64,000 nt of DNA from Siphonodentalium dalli. Its lineage: Eukaryota > Mollusca > Scaphopoda > Gadilida > Siphonodentaliidae. The first letter of the stretch is position 1; every line of letters begins with the position of its first letter. The DNA lies in contig CP136064.1 in NCBI GenBank assembly GCA_032622095.1, positions 177,274,247-177,338,246 on the forward strand, given 5' to 3'. Under the pieces are notes generated by a model, which searched no databases, was not told the DNA's origin, and saw only the letters and a program-made list of their open reading frames with translations. The translations under genes and the position numbers were made by a program. Below, in pieces: positions 1-12,543 of the stretch.

Positions 1-243
1 TAGATTATACCTTTAGTAAGAAGTTAAATTTGTCCGTCAAGATGCTAAATCAAATCATTATTAGCCAACGTGGAGACTAATTCCAATACCTGTCTTCCTG
101 CTATTAATATCCGAAATCTGGAATAATTTGGAAATTAGAATGGAGTGTAATAATGTATTATGGGAAATACTATAGTGTAATAAATATTTAATTCCAAGTG
201 TGTTTGGCGGAGTTACTCTTCCACATGCTTTATAGATAGCACC
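1..243. other. Left flank of the tandem duplication, no gene seen
   Basis: AT-rich sequence without a credible coding region. It does not match the sequence that follows the duplication at 16841, so the duplication sits between two different single-copy flanks. Confidence 0.5.
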
Positions 244-1204
244 GAGACACCACGTGTGACATCCAAATGGTCATTTGTCTCTTTTGGTACTATCATGATT
301 TAGTCGAGAAGAGTCAAGCAGTCGGCACACATGACAAAGCATTTCATTGCCAAATTTTACTTGTTCACCATGTTGCTAATTAGCTTGAAAAGAAAATCAT
401 ATATACGGTACCATTTGTTCTTCAGCATCAGGTATACGCACGTTAACTAAGTGTTTTATTGACTGGATACGCGTAGTCATGACATTCGGCGGTTTCTATT
501 TCACGAATATCAACTTTCAGAGTATATAGCTGTTTCCAGTCTGAATTTTTTGTGGACAATTGTATTTGCCTATGAAAATCAGTCATTGTCTTTTAACTTT
601 CTGAGTTTTATAGATTTTTTGTTAAATTATCATGCCAGGCTAATTAAGTTTCCTGTGGACCATTCTGTTTTGGTATTTGAAACAATGCCATCACATCTAT
701 GACATCTATACATGCGTTGCAAACGGGTTTATTTCAAAATCAGATATGAACTTATGTGAATATTATAGGTCGATTATGAACCTATTTTTGCGACGATATA
801 TGTTGTACCACAAGTTGTACGTAGTGTTTTCTACTTAAATGCACGTACGTGTTGATCATTTGTGTAAGGTCATCTTCTTCCGCTCATCGATCAAACAACC
901 ATGCAGTTTCTTTCGGTCCCTGCTTAATACTAAGACCATGCACATTGTGAAAATGATCAATTTTATCGCAGTTTCGTCCTTGTGCTAAACGAAATTTATG
1001 CATAGTTTCGAATTGAAGCGGACAGCAACTATTTACGCCAACATTTTAATCTCGTGCTTACTGAGACTCGTGGGCATCTATATATACCTAATATAAATTC
1101 ACACTGTGTGCATGGTATAGAACGTTATGTACAACGACCCCATCAGCGCCACTTTGTGGTTAAATTTGCGCTCCACAAAATACACCTAATAATATCCGCT
1201 TCCG

Positions 1205-1865
1205 AAACAAAAAATACAGCCATTTGCACAGTATGGAACAGAAAAGAGCGTTCCGTGTTGATCTATTCCCAATATGGCAACAATAAAGAGCGTTTATTCC
1301 ACTTATGTGCGAAAGATTGTAAACGGTACGAAAATGGCTATAACCATATCGAAAGTATTTTTCAGAGCATATGATGCCGGTATATCAATAGTTCTTGTAT
1401 TTGTAGCGTACACCATTATCAAATACTAAAACATAAACACTCTGTGAATGTCCTATTAAAGGCACGGGCGGTGTTCGTTGCAGAAATATTCATATTTGTT
1501 CAAATCACCATCAACAGAAGGAATATTAAAAAATATATAGTTTTGTTCATATGCCAAACATAATCAGCGCGTAAATATTATATTGTCGTCAAGGCGTACG
1601 ATGGTGTACGTAAAGAAGAGATAGCCTGCTCGTGTTATCTACAGAAGTTGTGCTTCTGGTTACATAACTCAGCGCAATTATATTGGTTAATCACACAAAA
1701 ATGATATAAACGCTCTTTATTATTTCCATATAAGGAAAACAGTAACAAATAATACTCTTTATGTTTACCATATCCGGATCTAAACAAAAGCCAGGAAACA
1801 ACGTTTTTTTTGCTTTTGTTTACATAACAAAGGGAAAATACTGACAATAACATACTGTTTATGCC
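1205..1865. repeat. Diverged short repeats around AATAAAGAGCGTT, in inverted arms
   Basis: The plus strand at 1215-1320 and the minus strand at 1690-1860 both carry diverged repeats containing AATAAAGAGCGTT (for example 1282-1295, and the reverse complement at 1708-1721). Spacings read in frame are 42, 48 and 54 nt. Both strands translate to similar peptides of the type YGNNKERLxHxC. A third array lies on the minus strand near 8850-8935. Equivalent positions in unit 2 are about 10090-10720 and 16590-16680. No known family recognised; the unit 2 frame on the plus strand is interrupted by a 10-bp insertion. Confidence 0.5.
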
Positions 1866-1883
1866 ATATATTTCTGATTGGTA

Positions 1884-3500
1884 CAGGGGGGGGTCGCACA
1901 CAAAAATTCCATATATGAGGCGGGGGTGGGTGGGTCATTTCACCCGGAAAAAATGCGTAAATGACCAAAAATGCAAATTTTTTCCTCCACTTAAAATCAC
2001 TGTTTTTGTGCTCATGTAATCTGTTAATATCAACCATATGACACACTATGCTATTTAAAACATACTAACCAGAACTAACTACCATTTAGGGGTGTATGTA
2101 TGCTGATGTATGTCAAAATTAATGTACCAGATTTCGACGGATGAAAGATATATTATATAAGCATAATTATGAAATGATTACCATCTTCTGTTCTTAATCC
2201 ACATAATGGATATTATTTGTTATCAAGATAAACTTGATGATACAAACAAAAATAACAGTTCCACTATATTCCACTGGTTTAAAACTATAAAACAAAATAA
2301 CTCATACAAAAAGTTCATACTATTTGGATAACAATATGAAAACTTAGCCTTTTGTGATATTAAATCAACCACAGTTATTATTCACAAGTCTAAGCAGTTA
2401 GGTACTGTACATATACATGTAATAAGGTAATATATCTTGGAGTTCCAGTTATTTGACTGCCAATACATATGGTATTGTAATTATTAGTTGTTTGTTCATT
2501 ATTGGTTGCTTTGATATTCAATTTAGGATATAGCAGGATAGAGCAATGTAACTATAAAAGTAGCTTTTGGTATTAAAGTCTCAACTTATTCCATATGCAA
2601 CATAAAGCTAGAATATAAACATGACTAATATGAACTTTGTTCTTGAAACTAATTATAAATCATACTAACCTGGATCAAACTGCACAGGTAATCTATGCAA
2701 CTCTCTTCATGCGAACTTACTCAGAGTCACATATCTCAACTGAACAGTCTGATCCAGGATGCTTGTTCTTATAATGGGTTTCCATGTGATACGTCCAGTA
2801 AACCACATTGCACAGGGGGAACCTACATGTATACAGACGGTTTGTACAAGGTGACCGTGGCTTGGATATCTCTGCTGGCTTTAAACTAAACTTTATACTC
2901 TGATAATAAGTTAATAATACTACCAATTTTTCGCTAATATTGGTATATGTCAATCTGCGAACCAACATGACATACATACATGTATTTATACTGAGCTGCT
3001 GTGAGTGTGACTTTCCTTGGCTTGGGTCCCAGATGAAATTTGTTCTACCCCTATTACTACAGTATTACTATTGGGCCTTGACTCTAAAACATCTTATACT
3101 ATTGTTATATAAAAGAATATGGAGTTATTGAGGATATCAGGAAATGTATTACCTCGTAATTATTATGTTTTATGGCATTATGCCCAATGTTTTTAAGTGC
3201 ATGCGTTCAGCATTTCCACATTTTATACTAATAGAATTATCTCCCTTTAGAGCAGTTTAGAGGTTTACTAAAATGCTGGGAATAGTATTAAATAATAAGA
3301 AATGGAACAATTCTTTGCTAGGCTTTGATTTGGTTTATATTTTATGTTTTTTGTAAGATTTTGGGGGGGTGGGTCCCAAAAATTGGGCGGAAAAAAAAGT
3401 AAAAAATTGCAGGTAGAGGGGTGGTGGGTCCCCGAAAGGGGCAAAAACATTTTTTTCGCCCTATATATGTAAAAAATTTCCGCGACCCCCCCCCCCCCTG
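1884..3500. mobile_element. Non-autonomous DNA transposon, CAGGGGG/CCCCCTG termini
   Basis: The element begins CAGGGGGGGGTCGC and ends GCGACCCCCC...CCTG. The imperfect inverted ends continue for about 35 bp (shared GGTCGC, AAATT, CATATAT and GGCG blocks). It is flanked by attggta at 1877-1883 and 3501-3507. The matching site in unit 2, near 10730, holds a single attggta and no insert, so the boundaries are defined by an empty site. The 7-bp (or 8-bp, if one terminal G is shared) target duplication and CAG...CTG ends suggest a hAT-like element. No transposase is visible in its 1617 bp. Confidence 0.85.
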
Positions 3501-3995
3501 ATTGGTATAAGAATAAGGTCTGTCTATATATTTTACTATTCTTTCTATTTATGGCGGTTTTTGACGGAGGTGCATGAATATTTTAACAGCATATAGGCCT
3601 ACCCACCGCCAACATCTTTAATACTGACATTCAAAGCAAGGCAATCTAAACATATTAGTTTTTCGTTTCTAAGGATAAAATAAAAACAACATAAGGTGGA
3701 AATAAAGCAGACATATACAAAAACCAGGTGGTCAAATTTTCAAATCGAGTTTCCCCACAAAAAAACTAAAAATGGATATAGAACCGATGCGACGCTATCA
3801 GTTCAGGTTATATGTACATGTACACGCTAGGCAGTATCCCACAAGGGGTATGCACCGGACGACATTCCATCTCTTGTATTTATTTGGGTTTGATTATGAA
3901 ATCATATATATTGTCAATATTGTTTTTCAAATAATTTTATTCTGCTTTAACAACCGATAAAATATGTGGAATCAACATAATTTTGAAGATCGAAT

Positions 3996-4725
3996 GAGCC
4001 ATGTCCCCGTTTAAAGATCATACGGGATAACCCCCAGATGGAGATGTGGACCAATGTTCAACCAAATTGCAGAACTGCACAAAGAACAGCGCAGTGCGCT
4101 ATTGAAGCACATACACATAAAAGGAAATTGCCAGTTTATTCATATGGATATTTTAGTTGTAAATGCTACACAAGCTCGGGATAAACCTGTTTACTTAAGT
4201 ACCGTACTATGACAGAAGCTACCGTACCATACAAATAACATGTAGTAATTCCTATTTAGTGACATATGTTTAACGAGAACAATACGTTTTGGTCACATTA
4301 TCTGTTTTAACTATTGAAAGCCAAGACAAAAAACCCCGGTGAGATCGAGCCGCTATACACGAGCCATGTCCCCGTTTAAAGATCATACGGGATAACCCCC
4401 AGATGGAGATGTGGACCAATGTTCAACCAAATTGCAGAACTGCACAAAGAACAGCGCAGTGCGCTATTGAAGCACATACACACAAAAGGAAATTGCCAGT
4501 TTATTCATATGGATATTTTAGTTGTAAATGCTACACAAGCTCGGGATAAACCTGTTTACTTAAGTACCGTACTATGACAGAAGCTACCGTACCATACAAA
4601 TAACATGTAGTAATTCCTATTTAGTGACATATGTTTAACGAGAACAATACGTTTTGGTCACATTATCTGTTTTAACTATTGAAAGCCAAGACAAAAAACC
4701 CCGGTGAGATCGAGCCGCTATACTA
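3996..4725. repeat. 365-bp tandem duplication, present only in unit 1
   Basis: Two adjacent copies start at gagccatgtccccgttt (3996 and 4361) and each run to gatcgagccgctatac. They are nearly identical. Unit 2 has one copy only, starting at 11243, so this duplication arose after the larger one, or collapsed in unit 2. Non-coding. Confidence 0.9.
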
Positions 4726-5646
4726 AATCGTGACATCTATAAGTTTGTAGAGTGTTATATCTTAGCACAAAAATAAAACAGTGAATTTTGAAGAATTTTG
4801 GGGTGAGGGTGTGAAATAATCTCACATAATACAGCACATGTTACGGATAGTGACATATTCAGCTTACTATATATTTCCGCAGTTTTCTAGATTACGTACG
4901 AGATCCCAAGTCAATTAAAACAATATTTATCTGGATCGCCCATTAAGAGGGACAAAACAAAATGAAAAATTGCGCTTTTTTGTCTATTTTCACCATAAAT
5001 ATATCTTGCTATATCTATCAACGAAATTGTGACACTATCATATTGAATATCTAGAAGTATGTAGATTACAATATGTTATCGCAAACAGATCGCGTTTCTC
5101 TCCTTGCATGTCCCATTTTGCCGCATTTTACAAAACCAGGATTTTTTGCTTTGGCACTTAAACCACTCAATATCAACTTTTGCATTTTTGTATATTTCAC
5201 ACCGGCGTCACACCAGTGCGCAATGTCATAACCATCAAAATGATGTTTCACAAGCCTGTGTGTGGTGCCGATGGACTAAACTTTCTGAAATCGGTTCCGC
5301 CCGCTCCACTATAATATATATTACCTACGCTTGCTTGCTTGTTGTGGATTTCCCTCCTTTAAGTCAGGAGCACCCCATTATATTGGGTATATAAAATAAT
5401 GGAAGTAAAAATAAGTCAAATAAAACCAGGTAAAACTGCAATAATGATAAAATAGTTGGTAGAATTGTGGTACTAGTGAGTTAAAAGATTTGTGTGTGTG
5501 TAAGTTACACTTAAGAACTTTTAAGTTGAGCTTTCATATGTACATATATGTACATGTATATTTTGATTGGATAGTTAAAATTGTCGTATTGACAAGAATA
5601 TTTACAGGTAGTTGTTTTGCCTGTACAGCTCGGCTAGTTTGTCATT

Positions 5647-8225
5647 TTATATGTGCGTGTCTGCTTCTGTTTTTAAAGTGTTTACTCTATGCACATGAAT
5701 TGAGTATAAGAAATTTCTTGCCAGTTTTTCAATTTGTTCTTTTTCTATATCGGTAAGGTTCCAGGTTTCTAGTTTTGTGCAGTCTAAGGTTAACTGAGTT
5801 AAGAGTTCTGGTTGATCAATAATGTATTTGTCAGTGGTAGTTTTGAGAGACATAGTTTGAGTTTTTGTATGTAACGATGTCGTTGGTTGCTAGTGTTCGT
5901 ACATTGTGAAATGAAGTGTATTCTGTCCTCATCAGCTAGTTTGCATAGTGGACATATGGCAGAGGTCAGGTTTTGTCTAAATCTTTTTATATTTATTTGT
6001 AGTAAATAAGTGTCTGTCATCAACCATGTTTTTATAATAGCCTTTTTTGTGGCAGCGGGCGAGTATTTTGATGAATCCCATACAAGATGACATTTGCTGC
6101 TGGAATTTTCTTGCAGTTTGATCATTGCTAATGTTGTTTTACTGGAGAACTCTTTGTCATTAATATCATGCCAATATTGGTATATAGCTTTTTTACATAT
6201 TGTTTTCCATTTGTTGGCATCTTCCTTACTGTGGATGGTGTTTATGATATGCAGTGGGTCAGGAAGGGTATATTTGGAAAGTATGTCTCTGACATGTATA
6301 AACCAGCTATGGCTGTTGTCATTATTCATGATAAGTTGTCTTATTGCAAGATCTCGCTCTGCAGAGTTGTGTGTTTTGGCTATATTAATATAGAATGTTG
6401 TAATTTTGAGATCTATAGTGCCTTGGATGGGAATAGCACCAATAAGTGCATTTGTAGCAGCATTTGCTGTGCGTGTTGATAATCTGCAATTGTCTCATGG
6501 TTTTTCGTTGGAAACGTTCGAGTTCATCTATGTCTTTTTTTCATATGTAGGATTTCTATACCATGCAGCATTCTAGGAATGACAAAAGTGTTCCACATTT
6601 GGTATGCTATTACTGGTGATATACCGTTTGTTCCATGTAGCCCTGTACCCATCAAGGAGTATAGGGTTCGTCTGCCCATTGTTATTCGTTTTGGGATATC
6701 TGGGGTATTCGTTGGATTACGATCTACACCTAGGTGTTTGGTGGAGCCTACGATATTAACAGGAGTTCCACCTAGGACAGTTTTTATTTCACCATTCATT
6801 TTTTGTGTAGATGTTTTCATTTGGACAATTTCGCATTTAGTTGCGTTCATTGCGAATCGATCTTTACATGAGTTGTTGTATACAATACTTGTGAGAGTTT
6901 GTAAATCAGATGTTGTTTTTGCTAAGATAGCTACATCATCTGCACAGGTGGGGCTGTTATATCAATTGTGCCAATTTTAAACACAGCTGCATTGTTACTT
7001 AGCTGATTTAGCATGTCGTTGTTAAATCTTTTATAGAGCATTGCTGATAATTTAGCCCCTTGTCTTATTCCTTGGTGAAGTAGTATACCTGAGGAGTATG
7101 ATCCACCCCATTTTACCTTTGTATTCGCCTCATGATGTAATGAATTTACAAGTAGCCATAGGTCGCTGTGGATCCCATCAATGAAAAGTTTTCTCAGTAG
7201 GCTTTTATGCCATACAACGTCAAATGCTTTTTCAGCATCCAGGGTTTCTAATATTAATTTCTCATTTATGTCTTTGCTTTCATTGAATGCTTCAGTTATC
7301 ATAAGCCCAGCAACTAGGGGTGATGTGCCTTGAGTGAAGCCACGTTGCATTTTATTTTGCGATGGTAATAGTATGTTGTCTAGTTTGTCTTGCAGGGTTG
7401 CTTCTAGGATTTTACATATTATGGAGCTGATAGTTATGCCCCTGTAATTCCCTGGTTTTGTTGGGTCTTTGTCCTTTTTTGGTACAGGTGTTAATATGCC
7501 GATTTTTATTTCTTTTGGCACTTCTCGTTTTTCATATATAGTGTTTATGATGTTCATGATTATTGGGGCAGTTTCTTCTATGCTATATTTGAGGTGTTCA
7601 GCCGTAATTCCAGCATAGTCAGCTGCTTTATTTAGTTTGAGCTTATTGACAATTGTTTTAATTTCATGCAGTGTGACTGGTTCTAAAGATGGTGTATTAG
7701 CACGACATATTTGTTCAATAGCTTCAATATCAGCCGAGACTTGTTTGTGGAATGTATCATCAAATCTATCGGCAGTTTTTGGTTCTGACAGTTTTTTGAA
7801 GTGTTTAAACCACCCATCCATCATCTGTTCGGCACCATATTGGTGTCCATCTATTTCAATATACTCAGTGACTACACTCTTGGTGAGCCTTTGTTTGTTT
7901 ATAAGTTTATAGAATAGCACTTGATCATTAGATGCATTGGCTTGAGAGATTTCATCATATAGCTGGGTTCTCTCTGCAGCTATTTGTTGCCTTTGTGTAC
8001 ATCTTAACTTCTTTTTAGTGGCCATTTTTGCCATTTTAAGTGGATTATTTGTGTCAACTGGCCTACCTGCCGTTTTCCATTGATAATGGGCCTTTTTACT
8101 TTCTTGTATCGCACTGGCTATGCTTGGATTCCATTGTTTTTGACCATTGGAGCTTTTTTTTATGCCTTTTGGCAGGTGTGGCTTTCTCTGCTGCGCTTAT
8201 TATCATTTGGCCAAACTTCACGTAA
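5647..8225 (-). pseudogene. Non-LTR reverse transcriptase, frameshifted copy
   Basis: Reading right to left, this is the same protein as 12544-15081, split into pieces (6931-8034, 6524-6850, 5799-6329, 5647-5853) by single-base and small indels. The RT core is recognisable: a KAADYAGITAE block, PGNYRGI, RGFTQGTSP, LDAEKAFD (motif A), and QGIRQG. A one-base loss in a G run near 6950 breaks the frame immediately before the catalytic CADD motif. Further slips occur in the T run near 6540 and near 5845. Unlike the unit 2 copy it keeps the 15 residues after motif A (VVWHKSLL...). The endonuclease half of the element is absent upstream. Confidence 0.9.
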
Positions 8226-8240
8226 ACTTGTACGGCGAAT

Positions 8241-8264
8241 ATAGATAGATAGATAGATAGATAG
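8241..8264. repeat. (ATAG)n microsatellite at the 5' junction of the RT relic
   Basis: Six ATAG units abut the point where similarity to the RT reading frame stops. On the minus strand, the sequence entering the repeat reads AATAAAAGC followed by TATC repeats, which looks like the 3' tail of another transcript or retroelement. The unit 2 equivalent is at 15105-15129. Confidence 0.8.
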
Positions 8265-11200
8265 CTTTTATTGAAACCAAATGCATGCACTGTACATACA
8301 ATGGACCCCGAGAGGTAGGCCTATGACTAGAAAATAAACATTGGTATATTTTACCGAAACAAACAAAGCATATTATATTAATCCATGCAGTCAAGTAGTT
8401 TCCGGATCCTGATTAGTCAAGATTTGTTAACTGTAAATATCTAACTGTTTGAAATTGAATGGTGCACTGCCAAATGTATGGTACGTATCAACTATACTAT
8501 ATAATATATTGTAAGTCTGCAGTCCGATCACTTCTTCCCACGGTGCATGCAACAAGATGGGAGTTGACAGGTCCCAACTTTTATTGCAAAATTAATAATA
8601 GAAGTCATTAGGCAGGGTAACTACTTGACATTTGAATATGGATAATATAAAAAGGTTCTTATACAAGTATGCACTGTATAATCTGCAAGTATATGTCACT
8701 TTGAGAAATATACGCCGTATACAATAATTGTAACCTGTGGTGGCCCCATGTTTCCGTATATTAATTACCGTTATAAATCCCCTCATTTTGTAAAAACATA
8801 AACATTGGACTACGGGGGTGGGGGGTAGCCTAGACCACTTTTCAACTGTTCACACAAACGCTCTTTATTAATACCATCAGATAAATGAAAACATAAGCGC
8901 CCTTTGTATTGTTGTAACACACTGCACAAGGTATAAACCGCAATTACTCGACTGGTATTTACGGTAAATAATACAACGCGCTCATTGGCTGCACAACTTA
9001 TTTATTATTCAGTGACCCGAGGTCACGCGTGTGCTCTGTTCTCACTCATGTGAATGACTGAGTCACCGATACAGGAAGTGAAAATGACAACAAATGGGTG
9101 ATGAGACACCACGTGTGACATCCAAATGGTCATTTGTCTCTTTTGGTACTATCATGATTTAGTCGAGAAGAGTCAAGCAGTCGGCACACATGACAAAGCA
9201 TTTCATTGCCAAATTTTACTTGTTCACCATGTTGCTAATTAGCTTGAAAAGAAAATCATATATACCATTTGTTCTTCAGCATCAGGTATACGCACGTTAA
9301 CTAAGTGTTTTATTGACTGGATACGCGTAGTCATGACATTCGGCGGTTTCTATTTCACGAATATCAACTTTCAGAGTATATATAGCTGTTTCCAGTCTGA
9401 ATTTTTTGTGGACAATTGTATTTGCCTATGAAAATCAGTCATTGTCTTTTAACTTTCTGAGTTTTATAGATTTTTTGTTAAATTATCATGCCAGGCTAAT
9501 TAAGTTTCCTGTGGACCATTCTGTTTTGGTATTTGAAACAATGCCATCACATCTATGACATCTATACATGCGTTGCAAACGGGTTTATTTCAAAATCAGA
9601 TATGAACTTATGTGAATATTATAGGTCGATTATGAACCTATTTTTTTTTTGCGACGATATATGTTGTACCACAAGTTGTACGTAGTGTTTTCTACTTAAA
9701 TGCACGTACGTGTTGATCATTTGTGTAAGGTCATCTTCTTCCGCTCATCGATCAAACAACCATGCAGTTCCTTTCGGTCCCTGCTTAATACTAAGACCAT
9801 GCAATATGTGAAAATGATCAATTTTATCGCAGTTTCGTCCTTGTGCTAAACGAAATTTATGCATAGTTTCGAATTGAAGCGGACAGCAACTATTTACGCC
9901 AACATTTTAATCTCGTGCTTACTGAGACTCGTGGGCATCTATATATACCTAATATAAATTCACACTGTGTGCATGGTATAGAACGTTATGTACAACGACC
10001 CCATCAGCGCCACTTTGTGGTTAAATTTGCGCTCCACAAAATACACCTAATAATATCCGCTTCCGACAGCTTCCGGAACAAAAAATACAGCCATTTGCAC
10101 AGTATGGAACAGAAAAGAGCGTTCCGTGTTGATCTATTCCCAATATGGTAACAATAAAGAGCGTTTATTCCACTTATGTGCGAAAGATTGTAAACGGTAC
10201 GAAAATGGCTATAACCATATCGAAAGTATTTTTCAGAGCATATGATGCCGGTATATCAATAGTTCTTGTATTTGTAGCGTACACCATTATCAAATACTAA
10301 AACATAAACACTCTGTGAATGTCCTATTAAAGGCACGGGCGGTGTTCGTTGCAGAAATATTCATATTTGTTCAAATCACCATTAAAAAATATATAGTTTT
10401 GTTCATATGCCAAACATAATCAGCGCGTAAATATTATATTGTCGTCAAGGCGTACGATGGTGTACGTAAAGAAGAGATAGCCTGCTCGTGTTATCTACAG
10501 AAGTTGTGCTTCTGGTTACATAACTCAGCGCAATTATATTGGTTAATCACACAAAAATGATATAAACGCTCTTTATTATTTCCATATAAAGAAAACAGTA
10601 ACAAATAACACTCTTTATGTTTACCATATCCGGATCTAAACAAAAGCCAGGAAACAACGTTTTTTTTGCTTTTGTTTTCATAACAAAGGGAAAATACTGA
10701 CAATAACATACTGTTTATGCCATATATTTCTGATTGGTATAAGAATAAGGTCTGTCTATATATTTTACTATTCTTTCTATTTATGGCGGTTTTTGACGGA
10801 GGTGCATGAATATTTTAACAGCATATAGGCCTACCCACCGCCAACACCGCCCGTATCTTTAATACTGACATTCAAAGCAAGGCAATCTAAACATATTAGT
10901 TTTTCGTTTCCAAGGATAAAATAAAAACAACATAAGGTGGAAATAAAGCAGACATATACAAAAACCAGGTGGTCAAATTTTCAAATCGAGTTTCCCCACA
11001 AAAAAACAAAAAATGGATATAGAACCGATGCGACGCTATCAGTTCAAGTTCAGGTTATATGTACATGTACACGCTAGGCAGTATCCCACAAGGGGTATGC
11101 ACCGGACGACATTCCATCTCTTGTATTTATTTGGGTTTGATTATGAAATCATATATATTGTCAATATTGTTTTTCAAATAATTTTATTCTGCTTTAACAA

Positions 11201-12543
11201 CCGATAAAATATGTGGAATCAACATAATTTTGAAGATCGAATGAGCCATGTCCCCGTTTAAAGATCATACGGGATAACCCCCAGATGGAGATGTGGACCA
11301 ATGTTCAACCAAATTGCAGAACTGCACAAAGAACAGCGCAGTGCGCTATTGAAGCACATACACATAAAAGGAAATTGCCAGTTTATTCATATGGATATTT
11401 TAGTTGTAAATGCTACACAAGCTCGGGATAAACCTGTTTACTTAAGTACCGTACTATGACAGAAGCTACCGTACCATACAAATAACATGTAGTAATTCCT
11501 ATTTAGTGACATATGTTTAACGAGAACAATACGTTTTGGTCACATTATCTGTTTTAACTATTGAAAGCCAAGACAAAAAACCCCGGTGAGATCGAGCCGC
11601 TATACTAAATCGTGACATCTATAAGTTTGTAGAGTGTTATATCTTAGCACAAAAATAAAACAGTGAATTTTGAAGAATTTTGGGGTGAGGGTGTGAAATA
11701 ATCTCACATAATACAGCACATGTTACGGATAGTGACATATTCAGCTTACTATATATTTCCGCAGTTTTCTAGATTACGTACGAGATCCCAAGTCAATTAA
11801 AACAATATTTATCTGGATCGCCCATTAAGAGGGACAAAACAAAATGAAAAATTGCGCTTTTTTGTCTATTTTCACCATAAATATATCTTGCTATATCTAT
11901 CAACGAAATTGTGACACTATCATATTGAATATCTAGAAGTATGTAGATTACAATATGTTATCGCAAACAGATCGCGTTTCTCTCCTTGCATGTCCCATTT
12001 TGCCGCATTTTACAAAACCAGGATTTTTTGCTTTGGCACTTAAACCACTCAATATCAACTTTTGCATTTTTGTATATTTCACACCGGCGTCACCGGGTCA
12101 TACCAGTGCGCAATGTCATAACCATCAAAATGATGTTTCACAAGCCTGTGTGTGGTGCCGATGGACTAAACTTTCTGAAATCGGTTCCGCCCGCTCCACT
12201 ATAATATATATATTACCTAGGCTTGCTTGCTTGTTGTCGATTTCCCTCCTTTAAGTGAGGAGCACCCCATTATATTGGGTATATAAAATAATGGAAGTAA
12301 AAATAAGTCAAATAAAACCAGGTAAAAATGCAATAATGATAAAATAGTTGGTAGAATTGTGGTACTAGTGAGTTAAAAGATTTGTGTGTGTGTAAGTTAC
12401 ACTTAAGAACTTTTAAGTTGAGCTTTCATATGTACATGTATATTTTTGTTTTGTTTTTAAGATTGGTATAGTTAAAATTGTCGTATTGACAAGAATATTT
12501 ACAGGTAGTTGTTTTGCCTGTACAGCTCGGCTAGTTTGTCATT

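Larger units (their letters stand above)
244..9102. repeat. Segmental tandem duplication, unit 1 (8859 bp)
   Basis: The sequence from gagacaccacgtgtgac at 244 is repeated from 9103 almost base for base, apart from scattered substitutions and a few discrete indels. Unit 1 ends with the same gaaaatgacaacaaatgggt block that ends unit 2, and unit 2 begins directly after it. Unit 1 contains a 1.6-kb TIR element and an extra 365-bp tandem copy that unit 2 lacks; it lacks the 875-bp element of unit 2. It carries a frameshifted reverse-transcriptase relic on the minus strand. The length difference between units is explained to within about 40 bp by these events. Confidence 0.95.

Noticed and set aside
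1054-1374. 106-codon open frame, partly repeated at 9915-10151, as a small gene
   Set aside because: The unit 2 copy is interrupted by a 10-bp insertion and ends early; the region is repeat-derived and has no recognised domain.
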